Source: Trachythela sp. YZ-2020 (taxonomy: Eukaryota; Cnidaria; Anthozoa; Malacalcyonacea; Clavulariidae). From it: 64,000 bases of DNA. Where the stretch lies: assembly GCA_016169945.1 (NCBI GenBank), contig JADLSH010000375.1, positions 844,501-908,500 on the forward strand. The letters run 5' to 3'. The notes below the pieces were generated by a model. The model had not been told where the DNA came from. It saw only the letters and a program-made list of their open reading frames with translations, and made no database searches. This document shows, one piece after another, positions 32,228 to 44,228 of the stretch (positions are counted from its first letter, which is position 1; the number at the start of each line of letters is the position of its first letter). A program made the translations under genes and the position numbers.

Positions 32228-32325
32228 CATAAACGGCGCATTGGCCAATCAGCACTACACCCAAACAATGCGCCGTTTATTGATTTTTTTTCTGTTTTTG
32301 CCTGCAATGTGATTGGTTAGTGTTG
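32228..32325 (+). promoter_or_regulatory. candidate TANGO2 promoter elements, unit 1
   Basis: A hairpin (ataaacggcgcattg and complement, 32228-32279) has a CCAAT box in its loop, and an inverted CCAAT (ATTGG) follows near 32313. This lies about 200 bases before the ATG at 32507. CCAAT boxes bind NF-Y in animal promoters. Copied at 37756-37850, where the right hairpin arm has mutated. Confidence 0.45.
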
Positions 32326-32506
32326 TGTAAGTGGCCCCCCACTTACAATAGACGCACTGAAACATTTCCTAATCTATCAATAAATATAATATCTGTGAAA
32401 AGTGACGTCACACTATTACTATATTTTTTTAAATTGCTTAGTCTATATTTATCTATTATAATATATAATCATTATTCACAAACATCATCCCAAACACCAT
32501 TGCAAA

Positions 32507-32648
32507 ATGTGCATAGCATTTGTGGCCATATCTGAAAATCCAAAAGAAGATGGATATAAGGTTATCATTGCCATGAACAGAGATGAATATTTTGATCGAC
32601 CAACGAAAGAAGCACAATTCTACAAAGGAAATCCTGACATAATAGCTG
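32507..32648 (+). CDS. TANGO2: TANGO2 exon 1, first copy
   Basis: Encodes MCIAFVAISENPKEDG and the NRDE signature at residues 24-27 (AMNRDEYFDRPT), the hallmark of the TANGO2/NRDE family (transport and Golgi organisation 2 homologue, an Ntn-hydrolase-like fold with Cys2 at the N-terminus). The family acts in lipid and haem homeostasis at mitochondria and the ER; its chemistry is unsettled. The exon ends at a GTGAGA donor after the first base of a Gly codon, which fits the acceptor at 52088. Exons 1-4 total 867 bp, 288 residues plus a stop, close to the human length of 276. An apparently identical exon lies at 38033. Confidence 0.9.
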
Positions 32649-33785
32649 GTGAGAAGATATGTTTAATATACTATTCAACATATAGTACATTTACACCCGC
32701 TATAACGATACAAAAAATCAAGTGACCAGGAGGTAGCGTTAGGTCAATTACTATTGGAATAAAGATAGCAACGCCAACACCATTGTCGTTAAATTTCGGC
32801 CGATTCAAATACTTGTACAGTAAGTACATTCATTTCGATTATTTTTCGGAAAGCTGATTCATTTCATATCCAGTTATTCCTGTGAGCATTTTGCAACCAC
32901 AACGCATGTTTCTTTATATTCATTCTCAGATAATTAAAGTTGACAATTATGGTGTGTTTTGACTGTATTTGCAGTGATTTGGGTCCGTGTGAAGATAATT
33001 CTGCAAATTACAGTTGCCATTTTTCCATCCTTTTTCGTGTCAAGTGTAGCAAGTGTATTACTAGTAATATTGGTTCGCGTGAAATGTTCGGAAAACGATG
33101 GCGTACATGTAAATCGAAAATATTCCGATGCATGAGTAAAATTGAACTGTTCCTTTTTGGATAACTTTACAGTTTACATTTGTTTTGCTCAATTTGTATC
33201 AGAGTTTGGAATATACCTTTCTATTAAAGTATTATACTTAAAATTTCTTATATTGACAAATTTGTATGCGTCCTGATTTAAAACCTTTAAACCTTTTTGG
33301 AATGTTGAACTTTGGCAAATGTCTGGCATAATAATGTCACGTCTATCTAAAATTTCATGTACGTACGAATATATATAATGGCGATAAAGACGTTTTATTC
33401 ACATGAATGAACGTATTATGAGACCTAATTGAGTGCTAACTGCCATAAGACTTATTAAGCCGTTATTTAAGAGGAATATGTGACAAACCTAAACAATGTC
33501 TGGTTGTGTTTTCGGTTTTATCGAAATTTATTGCTATATATATATATTTTGCGGTTTTGGATGATTTTTTGTGCGTTAATATAAACACACGTACACTCAG
33601 TGTATATTATAGTAGCTATGTATTAACTAGTTATTACTTGTCTAGCAATGCCTTGTTATTGTATATTTAGTATAACTTCAGTAGTAAGTAATGCCTTTCA
33701 AGTGTTTTGATTGGTTGACTGCATGAGCAGTAAATCTGAGGCATTATTTAATAGCTGGTGTAGTAAATAATGCTTTTCTTTCAAA

Positions 33786-33908
33786 ATGGCTTCCCAAAGT
33801 CGTTTTGTAGTGACTTCTCTCCATGAAACTAAAGAAATAAAGGAAAATGCAGTTCCACAAAACACAAAACTAGCAACAAAATATGGGGTTAAGCTTTTTA
33901 AAGCCTAG
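33786..33908 (+). pseudogene. Crypton-like tyrosine-recombinase gene, N-terminal exon, unit 1
   Basis: The 40-residue frame MASQSRFVVTSLHETKE ... NTKLATKYGVKLFK looks like the start of DUF3504 (Crypton-derived) genes, which often begin with an NTK-x-ATK-x-G-x-x-LFK segment. It then stops at TAG, and no later exon is visible nearby. Confidence 0.4.
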
Positions 33909-34161
33909 AGGTATTCAAGAAGTGTTTTTGCAATTAATTTATTAACAATTTTAAAATACATGGAATGTTTGAACGTCCACCCGCCCACGTTTCGACAACA
34001 ACCATTTCAAAATTTGGCAGCCACCTGAACTATACATAAATGTAGGAAATTATAAAGGGCATTATTTACATGTTTAGATTCTTTTTGTCGATGTGGATCC
34101 ATCTCAGTATTCCTTCTTAGATCCATCTCAGGATCCATCTCAGTATTCCTTCAGTTCTTAC

Positions 34162-35919
34162 AAACTGTAACAAATATAACTCTTTTCCGTGGTCAGACCT
34201 GATCTGGTCAAACATTCCGAAATCAAGAACGGTTTTCCTGGAAAGTGTACAAAACAAACAGTCTACATTTTTCAAGTGCATTACATGTTAAAATACGGTA
34301 GTTAACATGGTTAACTCTTTTTTCTTGTGAATTTCGATTTCGATCTCCTAGTTTACTTCCTGGACTCTGTAATGTAGTTGTAAGCTTGTGGAAGCAAATA
34401 TTTCTATTAAAGCTGTGCTTTTCCAGAGCAGAGCTGGTTGGCGCGTCAGAGTAAAACTAAAAGGTACAATTTTTATGCAAACTCTTGATATTACAGAATC
34501 ATTCCAGAGAATTAACACGCGAGTAGAACGTTTTCATGATTTTCTAACACTGCTGGAAAATATGGTGACTCGTGTTCCCCGCAAGTCAGCAAATGCAATC
34601 CTACTTTTTGATAGTGTTTCCTTGAGAATGATACTGCAATAGAATTGAAACACTGCATCTCCTCTTTGATAAGCGTTAAGTTGTAGCAAATATCATTCGT
34701 ATATCAATCAATGGATAAAACTTCGCCCCTCAATGCCACTTGACATGGCTGATTAGGTAGATCAATTGTTTTAGTGGCATACCGGATACGACTACAAATA
34801 CCACTATACTAGCTAGAGTCAGCAACTTTTTTTAATTGACCTAGCAGCGTTAGAAAATCTTGACAACTTTTATTTCTGTCGGAATTTATTGCCAAAGATG
34901 ACGGATTAGCCTCTTCCTTTTAACCTAGCTGCTACTTATTACACGTTGGCTAAGGTCTAGGATAAAGACTAGATAGAAATCAAATATACCTTACCTAATT
35001 TGAGTTGTTTGAAGTTTTACACGGCTATATCAATCAATAATGTTTTGAATTTGTGAATTGTGGAAAACACCACGTACATTTCGCAAAGCTTTCGATCCGT
35101 AAACACGAATCGTCATCATTAAGACATTAGGACAAAAAATCATGTTTTTATCTTACACCCCTTTTAAACCTTACCCATAAACATTCTCGTATATGAGCAA
35201 ATTGTTTTTAATTGGCATACATATGGAATTGGATTAATCTGCCTTGCAGTGTTTTGTTGCCTTCTAGCATGGTAACGTGGAGCTATTCTGGCTAGTGATG
35301 AGCCAATTCGTTTTTCAGATGCAATCACTTTATTCGCTCTGGCGTCTAAAAATCCCTTTAGCATTTTCCTACCATATACTGGGCCAACCTAGAAAAGACA
35401 AGAGTTAATGAAATTATTTCATATATACAACATCCCATTGATAATGCCTAATAGCATTGATCATTTTGACCTAGTCATGTGTAGCAAGTGTTATTTTTAG
35501 GGCAGGGTGCTGGGGGCACGTTAATGCTCCTTGGCCTTGCGACCTCAATTTATTCAACCCACTGGTATGGTATACTGGCCATATTGATTATTGTATATTT
35601 GATTTGCCCTTAAAACAGTTGACAAGTGCTTTGACGAAATAATGAAGACTTACAACCGTGTAGGTGTAGTTATAGAATAGAAAATATAATTGCACTTACC
35701 ATGGAAACAGCCCTTCCAACAACAGTATGAAGTTGGGCATCTGTCAGGCACTTTTTTTTCTTGGTGTTTACAAAAGCGTTGTACGGTCTTCTCACTTAAC
35801 CCTCTTGTTTCTGGAAACATTTGATTTAAAATACTGGAAACTTCAGCATAGGTTTTGCCTTGGTTACATGTTAAATCTTGAATGAATTATTCCTCGACAA
35901 GGCTTTCGATTAACGCCAT
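34162..35919 (-). pseudogene. integrase-core (DDE) gene, 5' exons, copy 3
   Basis: Exons match copy 2: 35919-35700 (with the same stop and frame break), 35388-35175 (YGRKMLKGFLDARANK; APRYHARRQQ where copy 2 has APNYHARRQQ) and 34237-34162 (DQIRSDHGKE). The 3' exons are absent because unit 2 starts inside the gene. The same 35-residue deletion between PIPY and MPIKNN is present, so that damage predates the tandem duplication. Confidence 0.6.
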
Positions 35920-36352
35920 TGAAATACGTAAGGGACCGTCGACAAATAGATTTCGTCTCGCTTTGAGGACTTCTTCCGCGAAGGGGGGAGGGGGTTAGCT
36001 CAGAATCCGCGATTACCAAATAATTGGGACGAAAACTAACGTAAGATTTTTAATACAAAGTTAGCTTCATTAATACTTACCAAACCTTCGAAAGATCAGT
36101 TCTAAACATGGGAAAATTGACTTTTCAAAAAGCTATTTGGCGATTTAAAAAGCTACTTTCGTAATAACGAGTACAGTTTTACGACTTTTACCGCTGGAAA
36201 ACTCATGATCCGGCAGAATATTTGTAATTTGTTGCTCCACGAGTGACGAGAGTTCGTGTTCAAAACAAACATGCGATGCTCGCTATAAATGATTAAATTT
36301 CGGGGAGATTTTTGCAGTTTGAATAATTAATTTTATATTATTATTAGTCAGG

Positions 36353-37125
36353 TACAGGTGTATGTACCACAGAATACCGCAAAAATGTACATGCTCCATA
36401 TCTTTTCTCAAATATATATCATGTGGCTTCTTAATATTTTTTAGTATAGTTTATGTCTGTTTATCGATATATTTTTTCTTCCTGGGGGTTTTGGGGCTAG
36501 ATTTCATAGACTTAAATATTTTTTTTAATTGAACATTCTGTGGAACAAACTCTAATGTACCACAGAATACCAGTGCAGAGATAAATAATCAACGGTTTAC
36601 CAAATTGTACCAGGATTTGGTGTGTCATGTTGCGTGATAATACTGTAGGATATTGCTAACTTAATTTAGTGAAAGGTAAATACTAAAATCAGTACAGCAT
36701 ACCAGTGGGGTAACCAAAGAATACCAGGTTTATCAATAATTTTGAAAAATTCAGTTTTTCAATGGTAAAATTGATTCCTCGGTGTGATTCCTGTATAGTA
36801 ATAATGTTGTGTTGCATAGAAAAAGTAGTGATCAACCTAAATTATACTGGTTTGCAAACTTATTTTTAAACTTTCGAATTTTACAGGCATTATGCGGGGA
36901 AAAAAGTATCAAAAACATAGAATGTTATTTTTTGTTAATCCTGATTATTTTTAAAAAAATTTATGAAAATATTCATTTTTTGATTTTTATATGTCAATTA
37001 AAACTAAAACTAATATATATTCACAAAAATAAAGTATATAGTATGTTTCCTCCAAATTTTATAAGATCAATAAATAAGACTGGTATTATGTGGTACCGTG
37101 GTATTCTGTGGTACATACACATGTA
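36353..37125. mobile_element. non-autonomous TIR element, copy 2
   Basis: Duplicate of 30835-31595 with the same terminal repeats. Confidence 0.6.
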
Positions 37126-38032
37126 TATGTTTCATTTGAATTAATGTATATAAACCATTTATTATATTATCATACTCGATGTTCAATTACGCTCTAGCGC
37201 TTCTCACAATCATAAATAAATTTAAATCTCAAAATCATAAATAAATTTAAATAAATACCCTCTGCGAAGGAGAGAGAACTTGTCATATGAATTTTGATAT
37301 GATATCAGCTGACCTCAAGTCTGATCGAAATATCGAATTGCATGTAAAAGATATGGCGTATCTCGTCTTTCCAACGCTGCTATATATATAAATACAGCTT
37401 TTCCTTTGATAGTCAATATTATTTATACATGTATAATATTCAGAAGCAACGCTAGTTAAATAGACTATAGAAATACACGTGTTTAATAATTACAAGACAT
37501 TGACATGACCGTGATTGGGTAGGGGGGGGGGACTTAAGAGTATGACCAGTCCTCACATCTGCATGTGCCAAAGGTCTATTTTGAATTTCGAATTTTCACG
37601 TTGGTCAAAGTCTAACTTTGTGATATTCGATACTGATGACGCAAAATGATTGCTAATCAGTTTGGTAAAAACAACGTTGTGTATTAAAGACATTGTGTGA
37701 CGTTCGATAAAACATTCCTACAACGTTTTGCACACATAACACTTTAATCGATCACATAAACGGCGCATTGGCCAATCAGCACTACACCCAAACAATGCGC
37801 CGTTTTTTGATTTTTTTTCTGTTTTTGCCCTGCAATGTGATTGGTTAGTGTTGTGTAAGTGGCCCCACTTACAATAGACGCACTGAAACATTTCCTAATC
37901 TATCAATAAATATAATATCTGTGAAAAGTGACGTCACACTATTACTATATTTTTTTAAATTGCTTAGTCTATATTTATCTATTATAATATATAATCATTA
38001 TTCACAAACATCATCCCAAACACCATTGCAAA

Positions 38033-38174
38033 ATGTGTATAGCATTTGTGGCCATATCTGAAAATCCAAAAGAAGATGGATATAAGGTTATCATTGCCAT
38101 GAACAGAGATGAATATTTTGATCGACCAACGAAAGAAGCACAATTCTACAAAGGAAATCCTGACATAATAGCTG
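38033..38174 (+). CDS. TANGO2: TANGO2 exon 1, second copy
   Basis: Same 142-bp exon and GTGAGA donor as 32507-32648. Of the two it is nearer to exon 2, still 13.9 kb away. Each copy has its own upstream CCAAT and hairpin region, so the gene could use two first exons that give the same protein. Confidence 0.88.
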
Positions 38175-39354
38175 GTGAGAAGATATGTTTAATATACTAT
38201 TCAACATATAGTACATTTACACCCGCTATAACGATACAAAAAATCAAGTGACCAGGAGGTAGCGTTAGGTCAATTACTATTGGAATAAAGATAGCAACGC
38301 CAACACCATTGTCGTTAAATTTCGGCCGATTCAAATACTTGTACAGTAAGTACATTCAGCCATCTTTTCATGATGGACCATTTTTTCTTTCGATTATTTT
38401 TCAGAAAGCTGATTCATTTCATATCCAGTTATTCCTGTGAGCATTTTGCAACCACAACGCATGTTTCTTTATATTCATTCTCAGATAATTAAAGTTGACA
38501 ATTATGGTGTGTTTTGACTGTATTTGCAGTGATTTGGGTCCGTGTGAAGATAATTCTGCAAATTACAGTTGCCACTTTTCCATCCTTTTTCGTGTCAAGT
38601 GTAGCACACAGTCTAGAATATTCTATTACTAGTAATATTGGTTCGCGTGAAATGTTCGGAAAACGATGGCGTACATGTAAATCGAAAATATTCCGATGCA
38701 TGAGTAAAATTGAACAGTTCCTTTTTGGATAACTTTACAGTTTACATTTGTTTTGCTCAATTTGTATCAGAGTTTGGAATATACCTTCCTATTAAAGTAT
38801 CATACTTAAAATTTCTTATATTGACACATTTGTATGCGTCCTGATTTAAAACCTTTAAACTTTTTTGGAATGTTGAACTTTGGCAAATGTCTGGCATAAT
38901 AATGTCACGTCTATCTGAAATTTCATGCACGTAGCCTACGAATATATATAATGGTGATAAAGACGTTTTATTCGCATGAGTGAACGTATTATGAGACCTA
39001 ATTGAGTGCTAACTGCTATAAGACTTATTAAGACGTTATTTAAGAGGAATATGTGACAAACCTAAACAATGTCTGGTTGTGTTTTCGGTTTTATCGAAAT
39101 TTATTGCTATATATATATATTTTGCGGTTTTGGATGATTTTTTGTGCGTTAATATAAACACACGTACACTCAGTGTATATTATAGTAGCTATGTATTAAC
39201 TAGTTATTACTTGTCTAGCAATGCCTTGTTATTGTATATTTAGTATAACTTCAGTAGTAAATAATGCCTTTCAAGTGTTTTGATTGGTTGACTGAGCAGT
39301 AAATCTGAGGCATTATTTAATAGCTGGTGTAGTAAATAATGCTTTTCTTTCAAA

Positions 39355-39465
39355 ATGGCTTCCCAAAGTCGTTTTGTAGTGACTTCTCTCAATGAAATTA
39401 AAGAAATAATTCAACAAAACACAAAACTAGCAACAAAATATGGGGTTAAGCTTTTTAAAGCCTAA
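39355..39465 (+). pseudogene. Crypton-like N-terminal exon, unit 2
   Basis: Shortened version of 33786-33908 (36 residues) with an internal 12-base loss and the same TKLATKYGVKLFK end. Confidence 0.35.
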
Positions 39466-39620
39466 AGGTATTCAAGAAGTGTTTTTGCAATTAATTTATT
39501 AACAATTTGTTTGACAAATTTAAAACTTACGAGTGACAAAACAGTGATTTGGGTCCGTGTGAAGATAATTCTGCAAACTACAGGTGTCACTTTTCCATCC
39601 TTTTTCGTGTCAAGTGTAGC

Positions 39621-41629
39621 CATAGATATAATTAACCTAGATTGCTGACTCATACGTAGCCGATGCGTGACCTGCATGATAAATCCAAGATGGCCGCCAT
39701 TCAGGGCAAAAAGACTATAAACTCTACGGGGAAATCCATATTTTTTGCATTTTGCGTCGTCCCAGTGTTTCGAATTCACCTCGATCAAACTTTTTTGGCA
39801 ATAACTACTTATCGTGAAGGTTTTAGACGCAAACTGGACAGCTGGGGATGAATTGATGTAAAAATATCGCTCGCCGAAATTTGTACGAAATCGTCACTTG
39901 GTCAGTTTGAGTGAATTACTCTGGTTTAGAGTATTTTATAAAGGACATTTGTGGTTTTCAAGGCCAAAGACGTATGTCTTGAAGGTTTTGGATGCAGAAT
40001 GGACCGTTTGGGATGAATTATATTAAAATATCGCTCGCCGAAGCTTGACATGAAAATGTCACTTGCTCAGCTCGAGTCATTTACTGCAGACAAGTACTTT
40101 AAATGTACTTGGTTTAATACATTTAGTCATTAGATATTTTGAGGAATATTCGGAACATTACTTAGAGGATAAAAGTAATGTCTGTAACAGGCTTTACTTG
40201 CTGAGACGACTGGGATTACAAAAAGCAATAAAAATAGCAGTTAAAATTGGGAATGGAAAATGAGATTATGGTCGGCCTCCCCCACCTCTTACAACCCTCT
40301 GACTCCTTTCCCCAGTTTTTGTTTCCTTTTATAGTATTTTTGGGGCTCACTTAAATCTGGGGCTCATCGAGCAATTCCTCCTGGGCAGCCTTGGAAAATA
40401 TAGCTTACTAAATGTCGTGTTAAAAAGAACCATAAATAGAAAACACTAACATATTGCTAATCTGGACATTCATTCTCACTAGATGACATGTCAAGAAATT
40501 TAGTTTTGGACATGCATTTTATTGAGGTTCAACAAAGTAGGAAAATTTGCCATTAATTACTTGAAGGATTAATATATTTTTAATATAGACATGATAATTA
40601 ATAGTAGTATAACAATGTACGGATTTCATCCATGCAAGCATACATGAAACTGTTAAGTTTAATGAACTGAATTTATTTTATAGAGGTTTATATTTCACGA
40701 CCACCATGGAAAGTCTGGCCGATGCATACTTGATATTTTTCAGTACATGAACAGGTTGCACACGGTTACTGTATTGTTAAATGTTAAGTTAAATGTTTTA
40801 AAACAATACTGAAAATCAGAAACAACACTCAAATTTGCAGTGCACTTGCCACAATTTTGCACACTGTCACACTTGAATTTTTCCCTGCTGCATAAATGTT
40901 TCCTTGTCGAAATCTGCCATATATTACCCAGTCTGGTCTCATGATCTCCCCGGGAAAAGCCTAATCAATATAATGTTCAGAATTCTTCCTTTCATGAGTA
41001 ATGCTGTCTGCCATTTCATACAGTGAGTTCAAATAGGCTGCATTGCACACATACCATGTCTGTGTGTCAAATTTTACCTCTAGGTGATATTTGGCATCAG
41101 TTAACAGTGGACTTAACTTTTAAATAATGCTTTTATCCTCTAAGTAATGTTCCGAATATTCCTCAAAATATCTAATCACTAAATGTATTAAACCAAGTAC
41201 ATTTAAAGTACTTGTCTGCAGTAAATGACTCGAGCTGAGCAAGTGACATTTTCATGTCAAGTTTCGGCGAGCGACATTTTAATATAATTCATCCCAAACG
41301 GTCCATTCTGCATCCAAAACCTTCAAGGTATACGTCTTTGGCCTTGAAAACCACAAATGTCCTTTATAAAATACTCTAAACCAGAGTAATTCACTCAAAC
41401 TGACCCCAGCTGTCCAGTTTGCGTCTAAAACCTTCACCATAAGTAGTTATTGCCAAAAAAGTTTGATCGAAGTGAATTCGAAACACTGGGACGACGCAAA
41501 ATGCAAAAAATATGGTTTTCCCCGTAGAGTTTATAGTCTTTTTGCCCTGAATGGCGGCATCTTGGATTTATCATGCAGGTCACGCATCGGCTACGTATGA
41601 GTCAGCAATCTAGGTTTATTATATCTATG
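39621..41629. mobile_element. 2-kb inverted-repeat DNA element with 8-bp target duplication
   Basis: AGTGTAGC flanks it on both sides (39613-39620 and 41630-41637). Arms of about 500 bp (39621-40175 and 41131-41629) begin CATAGATATAATTAACCTAG. The right arm lacks about 60 bases. The middle (40176-41130) has no credible gene. An 8-bp duplication suits hAT or MULE elements; the long arms favour a MULE or foldback type. Confidence 0.8.
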
Positions 41630-42245
41630 AGTGTAGCACACAGTCTAGAATATTCTATTACTATAGTAGCTAATATTGGATTCGGTGAAATGTTCGCAAT
41701 TGTCTATAATTGTTCGCAATTACTCTTGCTCTCAAATAGTTTTTCTTACTTTTACTTTGTTTTGCTCAACTTGTATCAGAGTTTGGAATATACCTTTCTA
41801 TTAAAGTATTATACTTAAAATTTCTTATGTTGACAAATTTGTATGCGCTTTAAACCTTTTTGGAATGTTGAACTTTGGCAAATGTCTTGCATAATAATGT
41901 CACGTCTGTCTGAAATTGCATGCACGTACGAATATATATAATGGCGATAAAGACGTTTCATTCACATGAATCAGGAGACAATTGAATATTATGAGACCTA
42001 ACTGAGTGCTAACTGCTATAAGACGTTATTTAAGAGGAATATGTGACAAACATAAACAATGTCTGGTTGTGTTTTCGGTTTTATCGAAATTTATTGCTAT
42101 ATATATATTTTGCGATTTTGGATGATTTTTTGTGCGTTAATATAAACACACGTGCACTCAGTGTATATTATAGTATGTATTAACTAGTTATTAACTTGTC
42201 TAGCAATGCCTTGTTATTGTCTATTTAGTATAACTTCAGTAGGCC

Positions 42246-42313
42246 TAGTAAATAATGCCTTTCAAGTGTTTTGATTGGTTGGCTGAGCAGTAAATCTGAG
42301 GCATTATTTACTA
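42246..42313. repeat. short palindromic MITE
   Basis: TAGTAAATAATGCC and its complement enclose about 40 bases. Related hairpins lie near 33683-33770 and 39256-39343. Confidence 0.5.
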
Positions 42314-42319
42314 CCTAAC

Positions 42320-43390
42320 TAGGAATATGTTACCAGTTTCTTCTGAAACATTTTTGTTTGCGAGTAAACTGATGCAAGTAAAGTTTGATGAAATTTGCTC
42401 ATCGGCCGCCATCTTGAAAAAATTATCTTTGGGGTCAATGACCTTTTTGACGTCATTAGCAGGGTTGCGTTCAAAACAACATAGAGATTTATATTGCGCG
42501 AAGGTTATGTGTTAACTAAAATATGTTATTTTGAGCGTTATAATGAACAGAAATTTTCATAACCAGGCAAGGGAATTAGGGATGTGCTATACTATCAGAT
42601 GAGACCATATTAAGCGATTGGGAAGGAAAGGAGTGGCGGATTTTGCAACGACTCTGCACTACAGCGTGGATTTGTCTGACGCGTTTCATGAGGATGATTG
42701 GGTATCAGTGGAAGCTATAGTATTTTGTGTAAATTGAAATTTAACGAGAAAGTATATCTGCAAAAGGTTTAAAGAACCACGTGTTGTAGTTAGAATACAC
42801 TCTTTAAAACGAAGACACAAGAAAAGATGGATGAAATGTTATATTAACTCGAGACACTGAGTGACTGAAAATATTTTCTGAAAATGTAGCGAGTTTCTTT
42901 ACATGCAGTATAGAATATAAATATACGGTGGGTGTGCCGTTTATAATACATGTACATATCAAATTTGTCGCATAAGAGTACTTACTATTATATTGAAATA
43001 GATTTATATTTAATTTCTAGAGTTTATACTGAAGAATATTTTTTCAAACAATTCATAATTATATGAAATTGTGAGCATATCAGACTGTGCTTGTATTGTT
43101 TTGACGGGAAATATGAGTGCTTTCGCCTGTCGTATATATGTCAATTGGTCGTATATACATTATTTAGTTCTTTTTATTAGTTTATAGAAGCAAGCCAGAT
43201 ATAACTGTTCTCTGGCAGCAAGTAAAATAGGGAAATATTTTCTGAAAATGTAGCAAGTTTCTTTACAGTATAGAATATAAATATACGGTGTGCCGCGTTT
43301 ATAATACATGTAGGCTACATATCAATTATGATGATATATAAGACAATATAGCATGTTATTTGTAGTTTGTTGTGTAATAGCGCTTCTTCA
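42320..43390. other. TANGO2 intron, direct repeats
   Basis: No gene seen. A segment of about 95 bases (attttctgaaaatgtagc to cggtgtgcc) occurs at 42866-42965 and again at 43231-43328. Confidence 0.5.
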
Positions 43391-43392
43391 TA

Positions 43393-43585
43393 CACTGTAA
43401 AAACAGATTGGTTAAAATAACCAATTTAAATTGGTTGTCTCATGATGCACCTTTTTGACCAATATTTTATTGGTTAAAACAACCAGAAATTTCGTTATTT
43501 TAACCAATATTTCGGTTGTTTTGACCAAATAATATTGGTCAAAAATAAATGCATCTGAGACAACCAATTTAAATTGGTTATACTG
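43393..43585. mobile_element. foldback MITE made of TTGGTT/AACCAA motifs
   Basis: Starts CACTGTAAAAACAG. It holds at least four palindromes such as aaccaatttaaattggtt and ggttaaaataacc, which could fold into several alternative hairpins. Confidence 0.6.
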
Positions 43586-43892
43586 TCCAACTGGATTGAA
43601 AGTATAAAAGGAGTGCTGTAGCTCAAACTATTTAGATTTTTGGGGTTTTATGCATGCTTGTGTATTTTGAATCTATATTGCGCCAGCCAGAAAACTTTTC
43701 GCCAAAGAGCATAGATTATTTCTGCTACACAACAAGTATATATTCATTTGGAGTATATGATATGTGTGTTGAAACATGCGGCAGAATATAATACTCGAAA
43801 GAAATCAAATCTATTCGCGTATATTTCAAATACTGTCGTAAAAATATCCGCAGACAAGTGGTATTAAATTGTTACACAATTATTTAATATAA

Positions 43893-44225
43893 GGGACCGG
43901 TCATTATTTATGGCTGGGGTGGGGGCCGAAGAGAAAATGGTGGGGTAACTAAAAAATTAGGCAGGTCTGGGGTGGGGTAAAATAAAAAATGAGAAGGAGA
44001 AAGGTGCAATAAACTGAATGTTTAATTTAATAACGGAAAATCGAATTTTTAATATTGGTTGTTATGAAAAGGTTGATGATTTGGTGGGGTAATTTATTTT
44101 TTAACCTTCTATAAAATATGGGGTAAAAAATTTTTTGGTACAAAAAAGGTGGGGTGGGAAACAATTTTGGCTTTAAAACATTTTCTCTTCAGCCCCCACC
44201 CCTGCCATAAATAATGACCGGTCCC
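43893..44225. mobile_element. Harbinger-type MITE
   Basis: 333 bp. Terminal repeats start GGGACCGGTCATTATTTATG, with a TAA duplication on both sides (43890-43892 and 44226-44228). The terminal repeats extend about 50 bases. Confidence 0.8.
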
Positions 44226-44228
44226 TAA

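Larger units (their letters stand above)
28426..33956. repeat. tandem duplication, unit 1
   Basis: Directly repeated as 33957-39507 with small indels. It contains integrase-core exons, a TIR element, TANGO2 promoter plus exon 1 and a Crypton-like N-terminal exon. The junction at 33956/33957 has the micro-homology aatacatgg. Confidence 0.95.
33957..39507. repeat. tandem duplication, unit 2
   Basis: Second unit of the 5.5-kb direct duplication. A partial third unit without exon 1 is at 39541-39620 plus 41630-42310. Confidence 0.95.

Noticed and set aside
33060..33165. A small plus-strand gene (TSNIGSREMFGKRWRTC) conserved in the tandem units
   Set aside because: The similarity follows from the recent duplication; the third copy near 41660 is frameshifted and the frame matches no family.
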